Shown here: piece after piece, positions 25,193 through 33,457 of the stretch
Layout: each line of letters opens with the position of its first letter
How positions within the stretch are numbered: the first letter of the stretch is position 1
Assembly (NCBI GenBank): GCA_965116565.1
Contig: OZ220699.1
Location: forward strand, 3,720,001-3,784,000
Reading direction: 5' to 3'
Length of the DNA: 64,000 nucleotides
DNA from: Bin87 sp965116565
Lineage (GTDB): Bacteria > Chloroflexota > Dehalococcoidia > Lucifugimonadales > UBA3495
Notes under the pieces: generated by a model
What the model was told of the DNA's origin: nothing
Databases searched by the model: none
What the model saw: only the letters and a program-made list of their open reading frames with translations
Translations under genes and position numbers: made by a program

Positions 25193-26326
25193 ATGCCCGA
25201 CTACTTCACGGAGGTGGATGTCCTCCGCAACGGCGATTCGGCCGGCAACGGCATGACGCTGCGCCTGACCGACCCGCACGGCCGACGGATCCACACCGTG
25301 GCGGTGCCGCAGGAAGGACATTCTCACACCGGGCCGACCTGGGCGTACATTTTCGAGAACGAGGGGCTGACGCTGATCGACCCGGGAGCGGAGGCTTCGT
25401 TTGACCTTCTGAAATCCGGCATGGCGCTGGGCGGCCTTGAGGTAGGGGACATCGAGCGGGTGATCATCACGCACGGCCATGCCGACCACGACGGCGGCGT
25501 GGCGCGGGTGATCGAGCAGTCGGGCGCCGAGTTGTGGGCGCACGACATCTACCAGCCGCTGCTGCCCTTTGATCCGCGGGACTTGCAATTCATGGCGTCG
25601 TCGCCCATCCACCAGGCGATGTGGGAAACCGCGAAGGCCAACGGATTCAGCCCGTCGAACTCGGAGGAGCGGGAACGCTACATGGCGTCGCGCAAAACCC
25701 ACCAGGTGGGGCATCACATCGGCCACGGCGAACAGCAGGGTGAGCTTAAGTACATGCACGCGCCGGGGCACTCGCCCGACGAGATCTGCGCGGTGATCGA
25801 CAACGGGCCGGGCAGCGGGATGGTGTTCACAGGCGACCACGTGCTGCCGGAGATCAGCCCGCACCCGACCATGAAAACCGCATTCAGCGGGGTTGTACTC
25901 AACAGTTTGCCGGTCCATTACCAGGATCCTGACGATTCCTTCGGATTGCTGACCTATCTGAAGTCGTTGCAGCGGGTTGCGGATTTAGGGCCGGAGGTGG
26001 CCGTGCTGCCGGCGCACCGGCTGTACAACAACCACAAGTTCAACTTCCAGACCACGCAGCGGGCGGCGGACCTGATCCGGTTCCACGCGCGCCGGCTGGG
26101 TCGCATCCTGGTAACGGCGGGGCCGGAGCCGCAGCCGCTGGAGGACGTGACGCGGCAGACGTTCGAGCGGCGCAAGCTGGAGGGCGGCAACTTCTTCGCG
26201 GCGTTGACGGAGGTGGTGGCGCACATCGAGTTGCTGGAGGACTCCGGCGACCTGGAGGTGATGGACGACCACAAGCTGCGGCGGACGGGCCGGGAGAACT
26301 ACCAGGACCTGCTGCGGGCGTTGTGA
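25193..26326 (+). CDS. MBL-fold metallo-hydrolase
   Basis: The 377-residue protein belongs to the metallo-beta-lactamase fold. The dinuclear metal motif THGHADHDGG lies near residue 93, preceded by LTLIDPGAE. Later ligands are in HAPGHSPDE near 187 and FTGDHVLP near 208, and LPAHRLY near 270. The roughly 100-residue C-terminal extension is helical and resembles group members related to thioesterase or lactonase-like hydrolases. AGAGGAGG precedes ATG 25193; earlier in-frame codons run antisense to the Uma2 gene and lack family likeness. The substrate is unknown. Confidence 0.92.
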   Translation: MPDYFTEVDVLRNGDSAGNGMTLRLTDPHGRRIHTVAVPQEGHSHTGPTWAYIFENEGLTLIDPGAEASFDLLKSGMALGGLEVGDIERVIITHGHADHDGGVARVIEQSGAELWAHDIYQPLLPFDPRDLQFMASSPIHQAMWETAKANGFSPSNSEERERYMASRKTHQVGHHIGHGEQQGELKYMHAPGHSPDEICAVIDNGPGSGMVFTGDHVLPEISPHPTMKTAFSGVVLNSLPVHYQDPDDSFGLLTYLKSLQRVADLGPEVAVLPAHRLYNNHKFNFQTTQRAADLIRFHARRLGRILVTAGPEPQPLEDVTRQTFERRKLEGGNFFAALTEVVAHIELLEDSGDLEVMDDHKLRRTGRENYQDLLRAL

Positions 26327-26344
26327 CCAAGGCTAAACTGCTGA

Positions 26345-26755
26345 ATGGCAGGAAACGGAAATCGAAGCAGTTTGCCGGAACGCATAGAGGCCGGAGGCAG
26401 AGTGTGGGAAGTTACGGAACATTTGCGGGACAGAGAAATGACCGACCGCCCGGAGATTACGGAAGAGCGACTTGCCGCCGTGTTGGGCGGTTGGGTTCTA
26501 CGAGGGGTTAAGTTAGGGCGCGGTGGAGAGCCGGAAAGGGCTTACTTTGGATGGATCGAACACAATACCGGCTGGCGGTTGATGAGGGTGGGAGTTGCAA
26601 TGGACAATAGTCGTATAACCACCGCCTTTTGGGACACTGCGGCAACCAGGAAGTTAAGGGCAGGCAACTATGACTACTTCACGAGACACTACCGAGATCT
26701 CCAGAAACGACCGGATAATGCGGGGCCTGACGCGGAACCTGAAAATGTCCTATGA
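26345..26755 (+). CDS. DUF4258-like protein, candidate toxin
   Basis: The 136-residue protein has the DUF4258-like order: VWEVTEHLRDREM (his-containing first helix), PEITEERLAAVLGG, then strand pairs RAYFGWIEHNTGWRLMRVGV and SRITTAFWD. DUF4258 proteins are related to RelE/BrnT-type toxins and often precede DUF2283 proteins, as here. Its last 86 bases overlap the next reading frame. Substrate and activity are not known, and the assignment is from pattern only. Confidence 0.6.
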   Translation: MAGNGNRSSLPERIEAGGRVWEVTEHLRDREMTDRPEITEERLAAVLGGWVLRGVKLGRGGEPERAYFGWIEHNTGWRLMRVGVAMDNSRITTAFWDTAATRKLRAGNYDYFTRHYRDLQKRPDNAGPDAEPENVL

Positions 26756-27122
26756 CCCCTCCAGCGATATCCTCTGGCTGCGCGACGGCCGCCCAAGCGA
26801 AGGCAGCAGTCTTTTGGAAGAGGCTCCTTTTGCTACGATAGAGATGCTTGACGAAGACAGCCGGGAAGCCGTCGGCGTGGAAATATCAGGCTTCAGCAGT
26901 TACTTGCCACTGCGCCGGCCAGACTATTGCGAATCGGTGGACACACTCACTATTGGCGCGAGGCGTGAAACCGCTACATTGATCGTTGAAAACGGGGACT
27001 TGGTAGCATACTGGCGACATGACGAATCTGCTCCCGGCGATCTGGAGCCCTTTGCGGTTGACTTGCGGAACGCTTCCAGGCATTTGGCGCCATTGCTGGC
27101 AGATTTATCACGCAAGAACTGA
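26670..27122 (+). CDS. DUF2283 domain protein, candidate antitoxin
   Basis: The product (150 residues from ATG 26670) has the DUF2283 core KMSYDPSSDILWLRD and later ATIEMLDEDSREAVGVEISG. DUF2283 usually starts at the K-x-x-Y-D-P, so ATG 26718 or 26745 may be the true start; 26670 has AAGGG nine bases upstream. A second half (residues 95-150) is an extension beyond the family's usual 60-70 residues. It overlaps the DUF4258-like gene, which supports a toxin-antitoxin pair. The start is the main uncertainty. Confidence 0.65.
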   Translation: MTTSRDTTEISRNDRIMRGLTRNLKMSYDPSSDILWLRDGRPSEGSSLLEEAPFATIEMLDEDSREAVGVEISGFSSYLPLRRPDYCESVDTLTIGARRETATLIVENGDLVAYWRHDESAPGDLEPFAVDLRNASRHLAPLLADLSRKN

Positions 27123-27182
27123 CGATACGTTCAAAGTCACCGGAACCTGGCAACGCGGCGTCGATAGACGGAGGAATTCAAT

Positions 27183-27965
27183 ATGTCTCTGGAAGGAAAG
27201 GTAGCCCTGGTCACGGGAGCCGGGCGGGGGATGGGTCGGGCCACGGCGCTGGCGCTGGCCAACGACGGGGCCAACGTTGCGGTTACGGACATCATGGCCG
27301 ACAACGTGGAGGAGACCGCCACCGACGTGCGGGCAACCGGACGGCAGAGCGTGGCGATCGCCGCCGACATCGGCGACGGCGACGACATTGACCGCGTCAT
27401 CGCCGAAGCCGTGGGATCGCTGGGACGAGTGGACATCCTGGTGAACAACGCCGGGGTGACGCGCTACCTGGACATCATGGACATCACCGAGGCGGACTGG
27501 GACCGCATCCACCGGGTGAACGCGAGGGGCGCGTTCTTCGTGATGCAGCGGACGGCGCTGCAGATGATCGACCAGGGCAGCGGCGGCCGCATCGTGAACA
27601 TCGCGTCCATCGCCGGCAAGGGATATCGGGGCACGTCCAACGCGGCGTACGCGGCCAGCAAGGGCGCGGTGATCTCGATGACGCTGATCGCGGCGCACCA
27701 GTTGGCGCGCTACGACATCAACGTGAACGCCATCTGCCCGGGTTCCACCATCACCGCGATGTCCACGAGCACGATGGAGCAACGGGCGGCGGAGGCCGGC
27801 CTGTCGGTGGACGAGTTGCAGGCACAGCGGGCGTCCAACATACCCATCGGACGGGCCAACGAACCGGAGGACATCGCGGCGATGGCAGCCTTCCTCGCGA
27901 GTCCGGGCGCGCGCAACATCACCGGGCAGACGATCAACGTGGACGGCGGGCTGGTGATGCACTAA
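27183..27965 (+). CDS. Short-chain dehydrogenase/reductase
   Basis: The 260-residue SDR has TGAGRGMG at residue 11, NNAG near 90, NIASIAGKG near 139 and the catalytic YAASKGA near 157. The ending INVDGGLVM is typical. D at the end of the second strand (VTDIMAD) suggests NAD use. GGAGG is seven bases before ATG 27183. It is a classical 3-oxoacyl-reductase-like enzyme of unknown substrate. Its stop overlaps the decayed vapC tail to tail. Confidence 0.93.
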   Translation: MSLEGKVALVTGAGRGMGRATALALANDGANVAVTDIMADNVEETATDVRATGRQSVAIAADIGDGDDIDRVIAEAVGSLGRVDILVNNAGVTRYLDIMDITEADWDRIHRVNARGAFFVMQRTALQMIDQGSGGRIVNIASIAGKGYRGTSNAAYAASKGAVISMTLIAAHQLARYDINVNAICPGSTITAMSTSTMEQRAAEAGLSVDELQAQRASNIPIGRANEPEDIAAMAAFLASPGARNITGQTINVDGGLVMH

Positions 27966-28412
27966 AAGTTCACCAGTTCGATACGATCCTGGATCCGGTC
28001 CTGGAAACGCCGAAAGTCTGAGGTGTTGAAGGTCAGCAACCTGCGCTCTCCGTGCGCGAGCATGGTGGCGACGATGTTGGCGTCGTGAATCTGCCGACCC
28101 CCCACAGCAGCATCGCGAAATAGATTGACCAGGGTGGCGGTGACCGCAGGGCCGTCCTCAAGGACCTCGAGGTTATTGAGCAATCTGCCCACGTCATCGA
28201 GGGCATCTTCCCCGGAGGGCATCCTCCCTGGTGATCGGGACCGACCAGGTCTGCGGACGTGTGACGACGGCCAGGTACTCGTGCACGACCTGTCGGCTGA
28301 TCCTCAAGGGCTCAGCGTTTTGCACAGCGCGTTCCAGACTCGCCCTGGCTGTGTCGTGTTCAGTGGCAAGAGGGATGCGTGAGTTCACGAGGATGTTGGC
28401 GTCTATAAACAT
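27962..28412 (-). pseudogene. vapC: VapC toxin (PIN domain) broken by a frameshift
   Basis: The 5' part (from ATG 28412) reads MFIDANILVNSRIP with LRISRQVVHEYLAVVTRP, the PIN N-terminus. The 3' part, in another frame, reads GGRQIHDANIVATMLAHG and LLTFNTSDFRRF, the PIN C-terminus with its acidic residues. The shift lies at 28195-28226, where two imperfect 16-bp copies (12 of 16 identical) stand in tandem; a 16-bp duplication shifts the frame by one. With one copy removed the gene would read through. An assembly error cannot be excluded. Confidence 0.8.
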
Positions 28413-28417
28413 TGAGG

Positions 28418-28476
28418 CTAGATCCTCTCGCCGTAAATGTCCTCCCGCCTGAGGCTGAGCCCTTCCGGCCATACCG
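28418..28476 (-). pseudogene. C-terminal remnant of a VapB-like antitoxin
   Basis: Directly before vapC the minus strand reads WPEGLSLRREDIYGERI and stops with TAG at 28418-28420. This resembles the toxin-binding tail of VapB antitoxins that end in L-R-R-E-D-x-Y. The DNA-binding half is not found, so only a stub survives. Confidence 0.4.
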
Positions 28477-28617
28477 CTAAGGCCGGCAAAAACGCGCTGA
28501 CCCGGGGAGAGGAAGACCCGCGATCGACTCAACCTCGCCGAATGTAGTTTGCCATTCGTCGGTGCCCAGTCTGCGTAGATGCTGATACAACCTCCGATAT
28601 TTGCCACGATGGGCCAT
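28477..28617 (-). pseudogene. DUF7662-like truncated gene
   Basis: A 46-residue frame from ATG 28617 reads KYRRLYQHLRRLGTDEWQTT and then FGEVESIAGLPLPGSARF before a stop. This matches the first half of DUF7662 proteins (KY..L..HL...W..TF.EIE...G..LP.SAR), whose second half with W-W is missing. I treat it as truncated; a short functional protein is possible. Confidence 0.4.
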
Positions 28618-29074
28618 ATCCTGATATTCCAGGTCTCGTTATATTCCAGGTCTCGTCCTGACGCCATGTTTGCCCCGATGTCTGAGCAGATGTGATCGGA
28701 AGTCACTCCAACTATTACAGTTAGTATCTCCAAGCAAGAACCGGGGACGGTTCATATCTGTTCAGGGTGGGCGGGGTTTCCCTGTGATGCGGGCCTCACC
28801 GGCGCGCCGGGGGAACCCTGCAGAATGCGGGGGTGGAGGAACGTGAGCATGGGAAGGATTTTCTGGATACCGGCTCAAGGCCGGTATGACGGTTTTGGGG
28901 TTGGTATGACGGTCCTGGTGTTATGAGGACACCTCAAACGTGAACATTTACGCGTCGCCGGTTATGCTTGCGGCATCTGGTTGCCGTGTATATGATGACG
29001 GCGGAACTCAATTCGCTGTCGCCACGATGGTCCGGAGATACGGCGATCTCGGTGGTGAAAGGAGCAGGTCAGGT
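28618..29074. other. Intergenic stretch with a palindrome, no gene seen
   Basis: No convincing gene is visible in these 457 bases. ATACCGGC (28867-28874) and GCCGGTAT (28880-28887) form an 8-bp stem around TCAAG, followed by GACGG; TATGACGG is repeated 20 bases later. This is the same design as the palindrome at 2625-2644. An in-frame extension upstream of the GMC gene from 28940 lacks family likeness. Confidence 0.6.
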
Positions 29075-30625
29075 ATGAAATACGACTATATCGTGATCGG
29101 AGCCGGGTCGGCGGGATCCATTATCGCCAGCCGGTTGACCGAGGACCACAGCAAGCACGTGCTGCTGATCGAGGCGGGGCCGGACTATCCCGAGTTCGAA
29201 CACCTGCCGGAAGAGGTCAAGTTCGGGTACAACACCGAGATTGACATCATGGTCAGCGACCACAACTGGCAGTTTGTCGGCAAGGGCACGGACACGTCGC
29301 CGGAGATCATGGTGCCGCGCGGCAAGGTCACCGGCGGATCCAGCGCCATCAACGGGCAGGTGTTCCTGCGCGGCGTGCCGGAGGACTACGACGGCTGGGC
29401 GGCCGTGGGCAACGACGAATGGTCGTACACCAAGCTGCTGCCGATCTTCCGCCGCATCGAGACCGACACCGACTACGGCAACGACGACTTCCACGGCGGC
29501 GACGGGCCCATCGTGATGCACCGGTTCGCGAAGGAATCGTGGCTGCCGGCGCAGAACGCGTTCAGCGCCGCTTGCGTGGCCGCCGGGTTCCCCGAGACCT
29601 GGGACCACAACCATCCCGATTCCTACGGCGTGGGGCCGACGCCCTTCAACAACCCCAACGGCATCAGGATGAGCACCAACCTGGGCTACCTGTCGGAGTC
29701 GCGGCACCGGTTGAACCTCACCATCAAGGCCAACTGCCACGTGCACCGGATCCTGTTTGACGGGAACCAGGCCACCGGGGTGCAGCTTGAATCGGGCGGC
29801 GAGGTTTTCACCGCCGAGGGCGATGAGATCATCCTGAGCAGCGGGGCCATCGGGTCGCCGCACATCCTGATGCTGTCGGGCATCGGGCCGGCGGACCACC
29901 TGCGCGAGATTGGAATACCGGTGATTCAAGACGCGCCGGGCGTGGGCCAGAACCTGCGCGACCATCCCACCGTGTGGTGCACCTGGCGCACCAAGCCGGA
30001 GGTTGAGCTGGACGGGCTGGCACCGCGCTCGCAACTTTGCCTGCGCTACACCGCCGACGGTTCGGACCTGCGCAACGACATGAAGATCAGCATGCAGTCC
30101 TTCGCCACCGAGCGGATCAACCGGGGCGGCGACCGAATGGTGCCGCTGGGCATCCGCATGAGCACGGGCATTCAACTGGCGGCGGGCGCGGGGCACATGC
30201 GTTTGCAGTCCACCGACCCCTACCAGCAGCCCTTCCTGGACTACAACTACCTGCAGGAGGAGTCGGACCGAGTGCGGTTGCGGGATTCGGTGCGCCTGTG
30301 CATGCAACTGGCCGACCATCCGGAATTCCAGACCCTGATCCAGGAGTGCATTGAGCCTCCGGCCGATGCCCTGGTGAGCGACGAGGCGCTGGACGCCTGG
30401 GTTGCCCGCGAGGTGACCACGTCGCAGCACATATCCGGCACGTGCAAGATGGGGCCGGACAGCGACCCCATGGCGGTCGTTGACCAGTTCGGCAGGGTCA
30501 AGGGCGTCACCAACCTGCGCGTCGCCGACGCCAGCGTAATGCCCGACTGCATCCGCGCCAACACCAACGTCACGTCCATGACCATCGGCGAGCGCGTCGC
30601 GGAGTTCATCAAGGAAGGGCGGTAG
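29075..30625 (+). CDS. GMC family FAD-dependent oxidoreductase
   Basis: The 516-residue protein is a glucose-methanol-choline oxidoreductase. The FAD motif VIGAGSAGSIIASRL lies at residue 7, followed by GKVTGGSSAINGQVFLRG (GMC signature 1) near 88 and SSGAIGSPHILMLSGIGP (signature 2) near 258. The catalytic His is in TSQHISGTCKMG near 455 and the Asn in NTNVTSMTIGER near 500. GGAG precedes ATG 29075. It likely oxidises an alcohol with a quinone or oxygen acceptor. A palindrome at 30648 follows its stop. Confidence 0.94.
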   Translation: MKYDYIVIGAGSAGSIIASRLTEDHSKHVLLIEAGPDYPEFEHLPEEVKFGYNTEIDIMVSDHNWQFVGKGTDTSPEIMVPRGKVTGGSSAINGQVFLRGVPEDYDGWAAVGNDEWSYTKLLPIFRRIETDTDYGNDDFHGGDGPIVMHRFAKESWLPAQNAFSAACVAAGFPETWDHNHPDSYGVGPTPFNNPNGIRMSTNLGYLSESRHRLNLTIKANCHVHRILFDGNQATGVQLESGGEVFTAEGDEIILSSGAIGSPHILMLSGIGPADHLREIGIPVIQDAPGVGQNLRDHPTVWCTWRTKPEVELDGLAPRSQLCLRYTADGSDLRNDMKISMQSFATERINRGGDRMVPLGIRMSTGIQLAAGAGHMRLQSTDPYQQPFLDYNYLQEESDRVRLRDSVRLCMQLADHPEFQTLIQECIEPPADALVSDEALDAWVAREVTTSQHISGTCKMGPDSDPMAVVDQFGRVKGVTNLRVADASVMPDCIRANTNVTSMTIGERVAEFIKEGR

Positions 30626-30647
30626 CACACCACAGGAAGTCTGGCTC

Positions 30648-30672
30648 AGGGGCGGGTTTGGAACCCGCCCCT
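30648..30672. terminator. Palindrome after the GMC gene (GGGGCGGGTT family)
   Basis: AGGGGCGGGTT (30648-30658) pairs perfectly with AACCCGCCCCT (30662-30672), an 11-bp stem with a TGG loop. It lies 22 bases after the stop codon. It is one of at least six related palindromes in the window. Confidence 0.65.
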
Positions 30673-30692
30673 ACTTGTTAGGTGATCGAATC

Positions 30693-31007
30693 ATGCCTCC
30701 CGCACGCAAATGGGAACGGACCGAAGATCTGGCGGTGCTGCACCTGTACCGCGGCAAGGTAGCGCGTGACAGCCGGGAGGTGGCCGCGCTGGCCGCTGCC
30801 CTGGAACGCAGCCCACAATCCATTGGGGCGCGAATGCAGGCGTTCGCCGGGCTTGATCCGGCCAATCCGTACAAGCCGTCAGCCAAGGCTACGGCCCTCA
30901 CGCAGTCGGTGTGGGCGGAATATCTCGCGGACCGGACGGCCATCGCCGTGGAGGGTCAGCGAGCGTACCTGGGGATACTCAACCGGTATTCGATGGGGCG
31001 GCCGTGA
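30693..31007 (+). CDS. Small SANT/Myb-like protein resembling the leader domain of HNH nucleases
   Basis: The 104-residue product from ATG 30693 begins PPARKWERTEDLAVLHLY and continues with SREVAALAAALERSPQSIGA and MQAFAGLDPA. This resembles the helical domain found before HNH nuclease domains in restriction-like proteins, which includes an AxxLxRxPxSIxxKLxNFxxLDP pattern. The nuclease domain is absent; the gene stops at 31007 and no HNH motif follows. It may be a DNA-binding remnant or a standalone regulator. Confidence 0.55.
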   Translation: MPPARKWERTEDLAVLHLYRGKVARDSREVAALAAALERSPQSIGARMQAFAGLDPANPYKPSAKATALTQSVWAEYLADRTAIAVEGQRAYLGILNRYSMGRP

Positions 31008-31112
31008 CGGCGATGGGCAGTAGGATATGCGCCATGCTTGTAGCCCAAGGTCCAATTGTGCTTTTATGATGTCTTTTATAATGCATAACTATTAATTTGA
31101 TGCCATTGACAA

Positions 31113-31141
31113 TTGACGTTTGCGATTTGATATGCTATAAA
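31113..31141 (+). promoter_or_regulatory. Near-consensus sigma-70 promoter
   Basis: TTGACG (31113-31118) and TATAAA (31136-31141) are separated by exactly 17 bases and each match consensus at five of six positions. The region is AT-rich. The first gene downstream starts at 31166 behind AAAGGAGGT. Confidence 0.75.
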
Positions 31142-31165
31142 CGGCGCCCCGAAAGGAGGTAATTT

Positions 31166-31336
31166 ATGGAGTACATTACCGGCGATCCCAAGATCGACTC
31201 CTTGTTGGAGATGCACGCCGACGAGATCAGCCGTAGGGAAGCGTTGGCTCAAGAGATCGCCGCGGAAAATGACCGGCTCATTGCAAAGATTGAGGCACGT
31301 CGAGCGCAGAAATCCGAGGTAGCCGGTGGGAGATAG
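31166..31336 (+). CDS. 56-residue charged coiled-coil protein
   Basis: A very short gene with a near-perfect ribosome binding site (AAAGGAGGT) and a strong promoter. The product reads MEYITGDPKIDSLLEMHADE then helical, charged residues with Leu/Ile/Ala heptad spacing (LAQEIAAENDRLIAKIEARR). No domain is recognised. Its TAG overlaps the GTG start of the next gene by 11 bases. Size, charge and coupling resemble antitoxins of two-gene modules, but this is inference. Confidence 0.65.
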   Translation: MEYITGDPKIDSLLEMHADEISRREALAQEIAAENDRLIAKIEARRAQKSEVAGGR

Positions 31337-31679
31337 GCCACCAAGTTCAGTCAATCAGCATGGAGGTGAGCAGGATTGGCAAGCAACACGAGCCGACCTG
31401 CTTCGGATCCACAGAAATGTGGCGCGAATCTTAAATTTACGTGCTATCCATTTGTTTGAATTGCTCGGGCGCGACGACTATCTGGCCATATTGAACAGTG
31501 GTGTTCTGAATGTTATGGAGCGTGGGGATTACGACCGCGCTTTGGAAAATCTGCGCGATTTTATTCTGGAAATCCCAACGTGGGACAAGATGCTACCGGA
31601 GTTGATAGACACCGTAGAGCCAGGACTGACAGCATTGGGGCGATGGGGCGAAGAGTACAGAGTTTCGGCGCTCCTGTAG
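31326..31679 (+). CDS. 117-residue helical protein of unknown function
   Basis: Start is GTG 31326, inside the end of the preceding 56-residue gene, with GAGG six bases upstream. The protein is mostly helical (LLRIHRNVARILNLRAIHLF, then ALENLRDFILEIP) and has no signal peptide or recognised motif. The overlap and shared promoter mark it as the second gene of a two-gene unit. A toxin role is a guess; the palindrome at 31738 ends the unit. Confidence 0.6.
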   Translation: MGDRPPSSVNQHGGEQDWQATRADLLRIHRNVARILNLRAIHLFELLGRDDYLAILNSGVLNVMERGDYDRALENLRDFILEIPTWDKMLPELIDTVEPGLTALGRWGEEYRVSALL

Positions 31680-31737
31680 TGCGTGTTCACCGGACATAGA
31701 CCAAAAATCCGTACCTCGTCGCGGAGTTGAACATTTC

Positions 31738-31762
31738 AGGGGCGGTTTTGACAACCGCCCCT
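31738..31762. terminator. Palindrome between convergent genes (GGGGCGG family)
   Basis: AGGGGCGGTT (31738-31747) pairs with AACCGCCCCT (31753-31762), 10 bp with a TTGAC loop. It separates convergent genes ending at 31679 and 31788, where a bidirectional terminator is expected. Confidence 0.6.
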
Positions 31763-31787
31763 ACGCGCGTCCGGGATGCCCAACGGT

Positions 31788-32183
31788 TTAGACGAGGACG
31801 CCGAAGCCGGACTTGGTGCAGATTTCCAGGCGGTTGTGGTCGGGGTCGTGGAAGTAGAAGGCCTGCTGGCCGTCGTGGCGGGTCTGGATGTCAGTGCACT
31901 CCACGCCGATGTTCTGCAGTTCGTCCCGGGCGGCTTCGATGTTATCCACCTCGAAAGCGGTGTGGTGGGACGGCGCCGAGGGGGCGTCGGGGTTTTCGAT
32001 GATGTGGACCATTGCGCCGCTGGGGAGTTGCAGCCAGTAGAGGTTGTCGCTGTCCACCATCTTGGGGATCTGCTTGACGCCCAGGACTTCCTGGTACCAC
32101 TTGAGGGCGATGTCCTTGTCGCGGACGTTGTACGTGATGTGATTGATGGCCTTGAGGCGGATGTTGTCGGCGTTGAGTCCCAT
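31788..32183 (-). CDS. VOC family (glyoxalase/dioxygenase) protein
   Basis: The 131-residue single-module VOC protein begins IRLKAINHITYNVRDKDIAL with a metal-ligand His, followed by WYQEVLGVKQI. HHTAFEVDNIEAAR supplies another ligand and FYFHDPDHNRLEICTK the last Glu. Proteins of this size dimerise to form metal-bound active sites. It lies 51 bases downstream of the amidohydrolase on the same strand, so both may act on one aromatic or carbonyl compound. The substrate is unknown. Confidence 0.9.
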   Translation of the reverse strand: MGLNADNIRLKAINHITYNVRDKDIALKWYQEVLGVKQIPKMVDSDNLYWLQLPSGAMVHIIENPDAPSAPSHHTAFEVDNIEAARDELQNIGVECTDIQTRHDGQQAFYFHDPDHNRLEICTKSGFGVLV

Positions 32184-32234
32184 GGGAAGTTCCCTCCGGT
32201 TTTTGTCATGGATGGACAGGATAGATGGGTTGGG

Positions 32235-33206
32235 TTAGATGTTCAATAGTCGTTCGAGGTTGGCGAAGAGGATGGACTCCTTTTCCTCGCGCGAGAGCGT
32301 TTCCATGCCCAGCAGCCAGGAGACGGGCCAGTCGGCGCACATGTCGAAGGGCCAGTCTGTTCCGAAGACGATCTGCTCGATTCCGACCATGTCGATGAGC
32401 ATGCGCAGGCCCTCTTCGCTGTGGGTGAGGCAGTCGTAGTAGAAGCGGCTCAGGTAGGCGCTGGGCGGCTGGTCGATGTTCACCCGGGCCTCGGGGCGGA
32501 CCTGCCATCCGCGATCCATTCGGCCGATGCCGTAGCAGGCGTAGCCGCCGCCGTGGCAGAGGCATATCCTGAGATCTGGGTAGCGATCCATCACGCCGCC
32601 GAACACAAACGACGCAAAGGTTACTGCGCGGTCGGCCAGGTTGCCGATGGTATTGGGCAGGTGATAACGGTCCAGGCGTGGCGATACGATGGTGCCGCCA
32701 CCCTGGTGGACGAGGAACATCGCGCCAAGACGTTCGGCGGTGGCCCACAGCGGGTTGAAGTACGGATCGTCGAAGGTGCGGCCGTTGACATGGTCGCCGA
32801 TCATGGCGCCCTTGAGTCCAAGTTGCTCGACCGAGCGGGTGAGTTCCTCGATGGCGGCGCCCACGTCCTGCATGGGCAGATGGGCGAGACCGGCGAAACG
32901 CTCGGGGTACTCGTCGCTGAGTTGAGCGACGTAGTCGTTGCACTCGCGGTGTATGGCCATGGTCTGGTCGGGGTCCAGATCATAGAAGTACATGTTGGCG
33001 TTGGTGGACAGGACATGCATGTCGACGCCCAGGGACTGCATATCGGCGACGCGCTGCTCGGGCGTCCAGAAGGTTCGCGGGTTGTAGCGATGCTGATTGT
33101 AGAGCGTGGGGGCGCTGACCCCGAACCAGTTATCGCCGCTTTGCATCGCCCTCAGCGCGCTGGCAGGGGTGATGTGAGCATGGACATCCAGGACTCGTAC
33201 TGCCAT
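32235..33206 (-). CDS. Amidohydrolase family protein (ACMSD-like)
   Basis: The 323-residue protein is of the amidohydrolase_2 group that includes decarboxylases such as ACMSD. LDVHAHITP holds the first metal His pair, HQGGGTIVSP the next, LCHGGGYACYGIGR another and FGTDWPFDM the catalytic Asp. ATG 33206 is preferred over upstream in-frame codons because it aligns with the family start and GGAG lies upstream. A promoter with TATAAT at 33281-33286 reads toward it. The VOC gene follows. It could decarboxylate or hydrolyse a cyclic or aromatic acid. Confidence 0.9.
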   Translation of the reverse strand: MAVRVLDVHAHITPASALRAMQSGDNWFGVSAPTLYNQHRYNPRTFWTPEQRVADMQSLGVDMHVLSTNANMYFYDLDPDQTMAIHRECNDYVAQLSDEYPERFAGLAHLPMQDVGAAIEELTRSVEQLGLKGAMIGDHVNGRTFDDPYFNPLWATAERLGAMFLVHQGGGTIVSPRLDRYHLPNTIGNLADRAVTFASFVFGGVMDRYPDLRICLCHGGGYACYGIGRMDRGWQVRPEARVNIDQPPSAYLSRFYYDCLTHSEEGLRMLIDMVGIEQIVFGTDWPFDMCADWPVSWLLGMETLSREEKESILFANLERLLNI

Positions 33207-33280
33207 GAGGTGCCGTCTCCTATCGGGGGCGGGCGTCGTCGTCGTTTTATCCAAGCAGTCGGAGAGTGTGGCGCACTTGG

Positions 33281-33309
33281 ATTATAGACGGTTTCGGGGA
33301 ATCCGTCAG
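33281..33309 (-). promoter_or_regulatory. Promoter for the amidohydrolase-VOC unit
   Basis: On the minus strand CTGACG (33304-33309) and a perfect TATAAT (33281-33286) are spaced 17 bases. The start codon lies about 75 bases downstream. Confidence 0.55.
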
Positions 33310-33457
33310 GGGCGCGAGTGTTGCAACCATCTCCGGACCCACTCTCGCGTCCAGCGAAAGCAGTGCAACTTATTCTTTCACCATACGACTTTTATGGTAT
33401 CAATATACGCCATATTAATCTTATCAATAGACGAGTATCGTTGCACTATATTTTACG

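Noticed and set aside
28437..28617. A single DUF7662-VapB fusion protein
   Set aside because: On careful codon reading the two parts are in different frames with a stop between them, so they are separate remnants.
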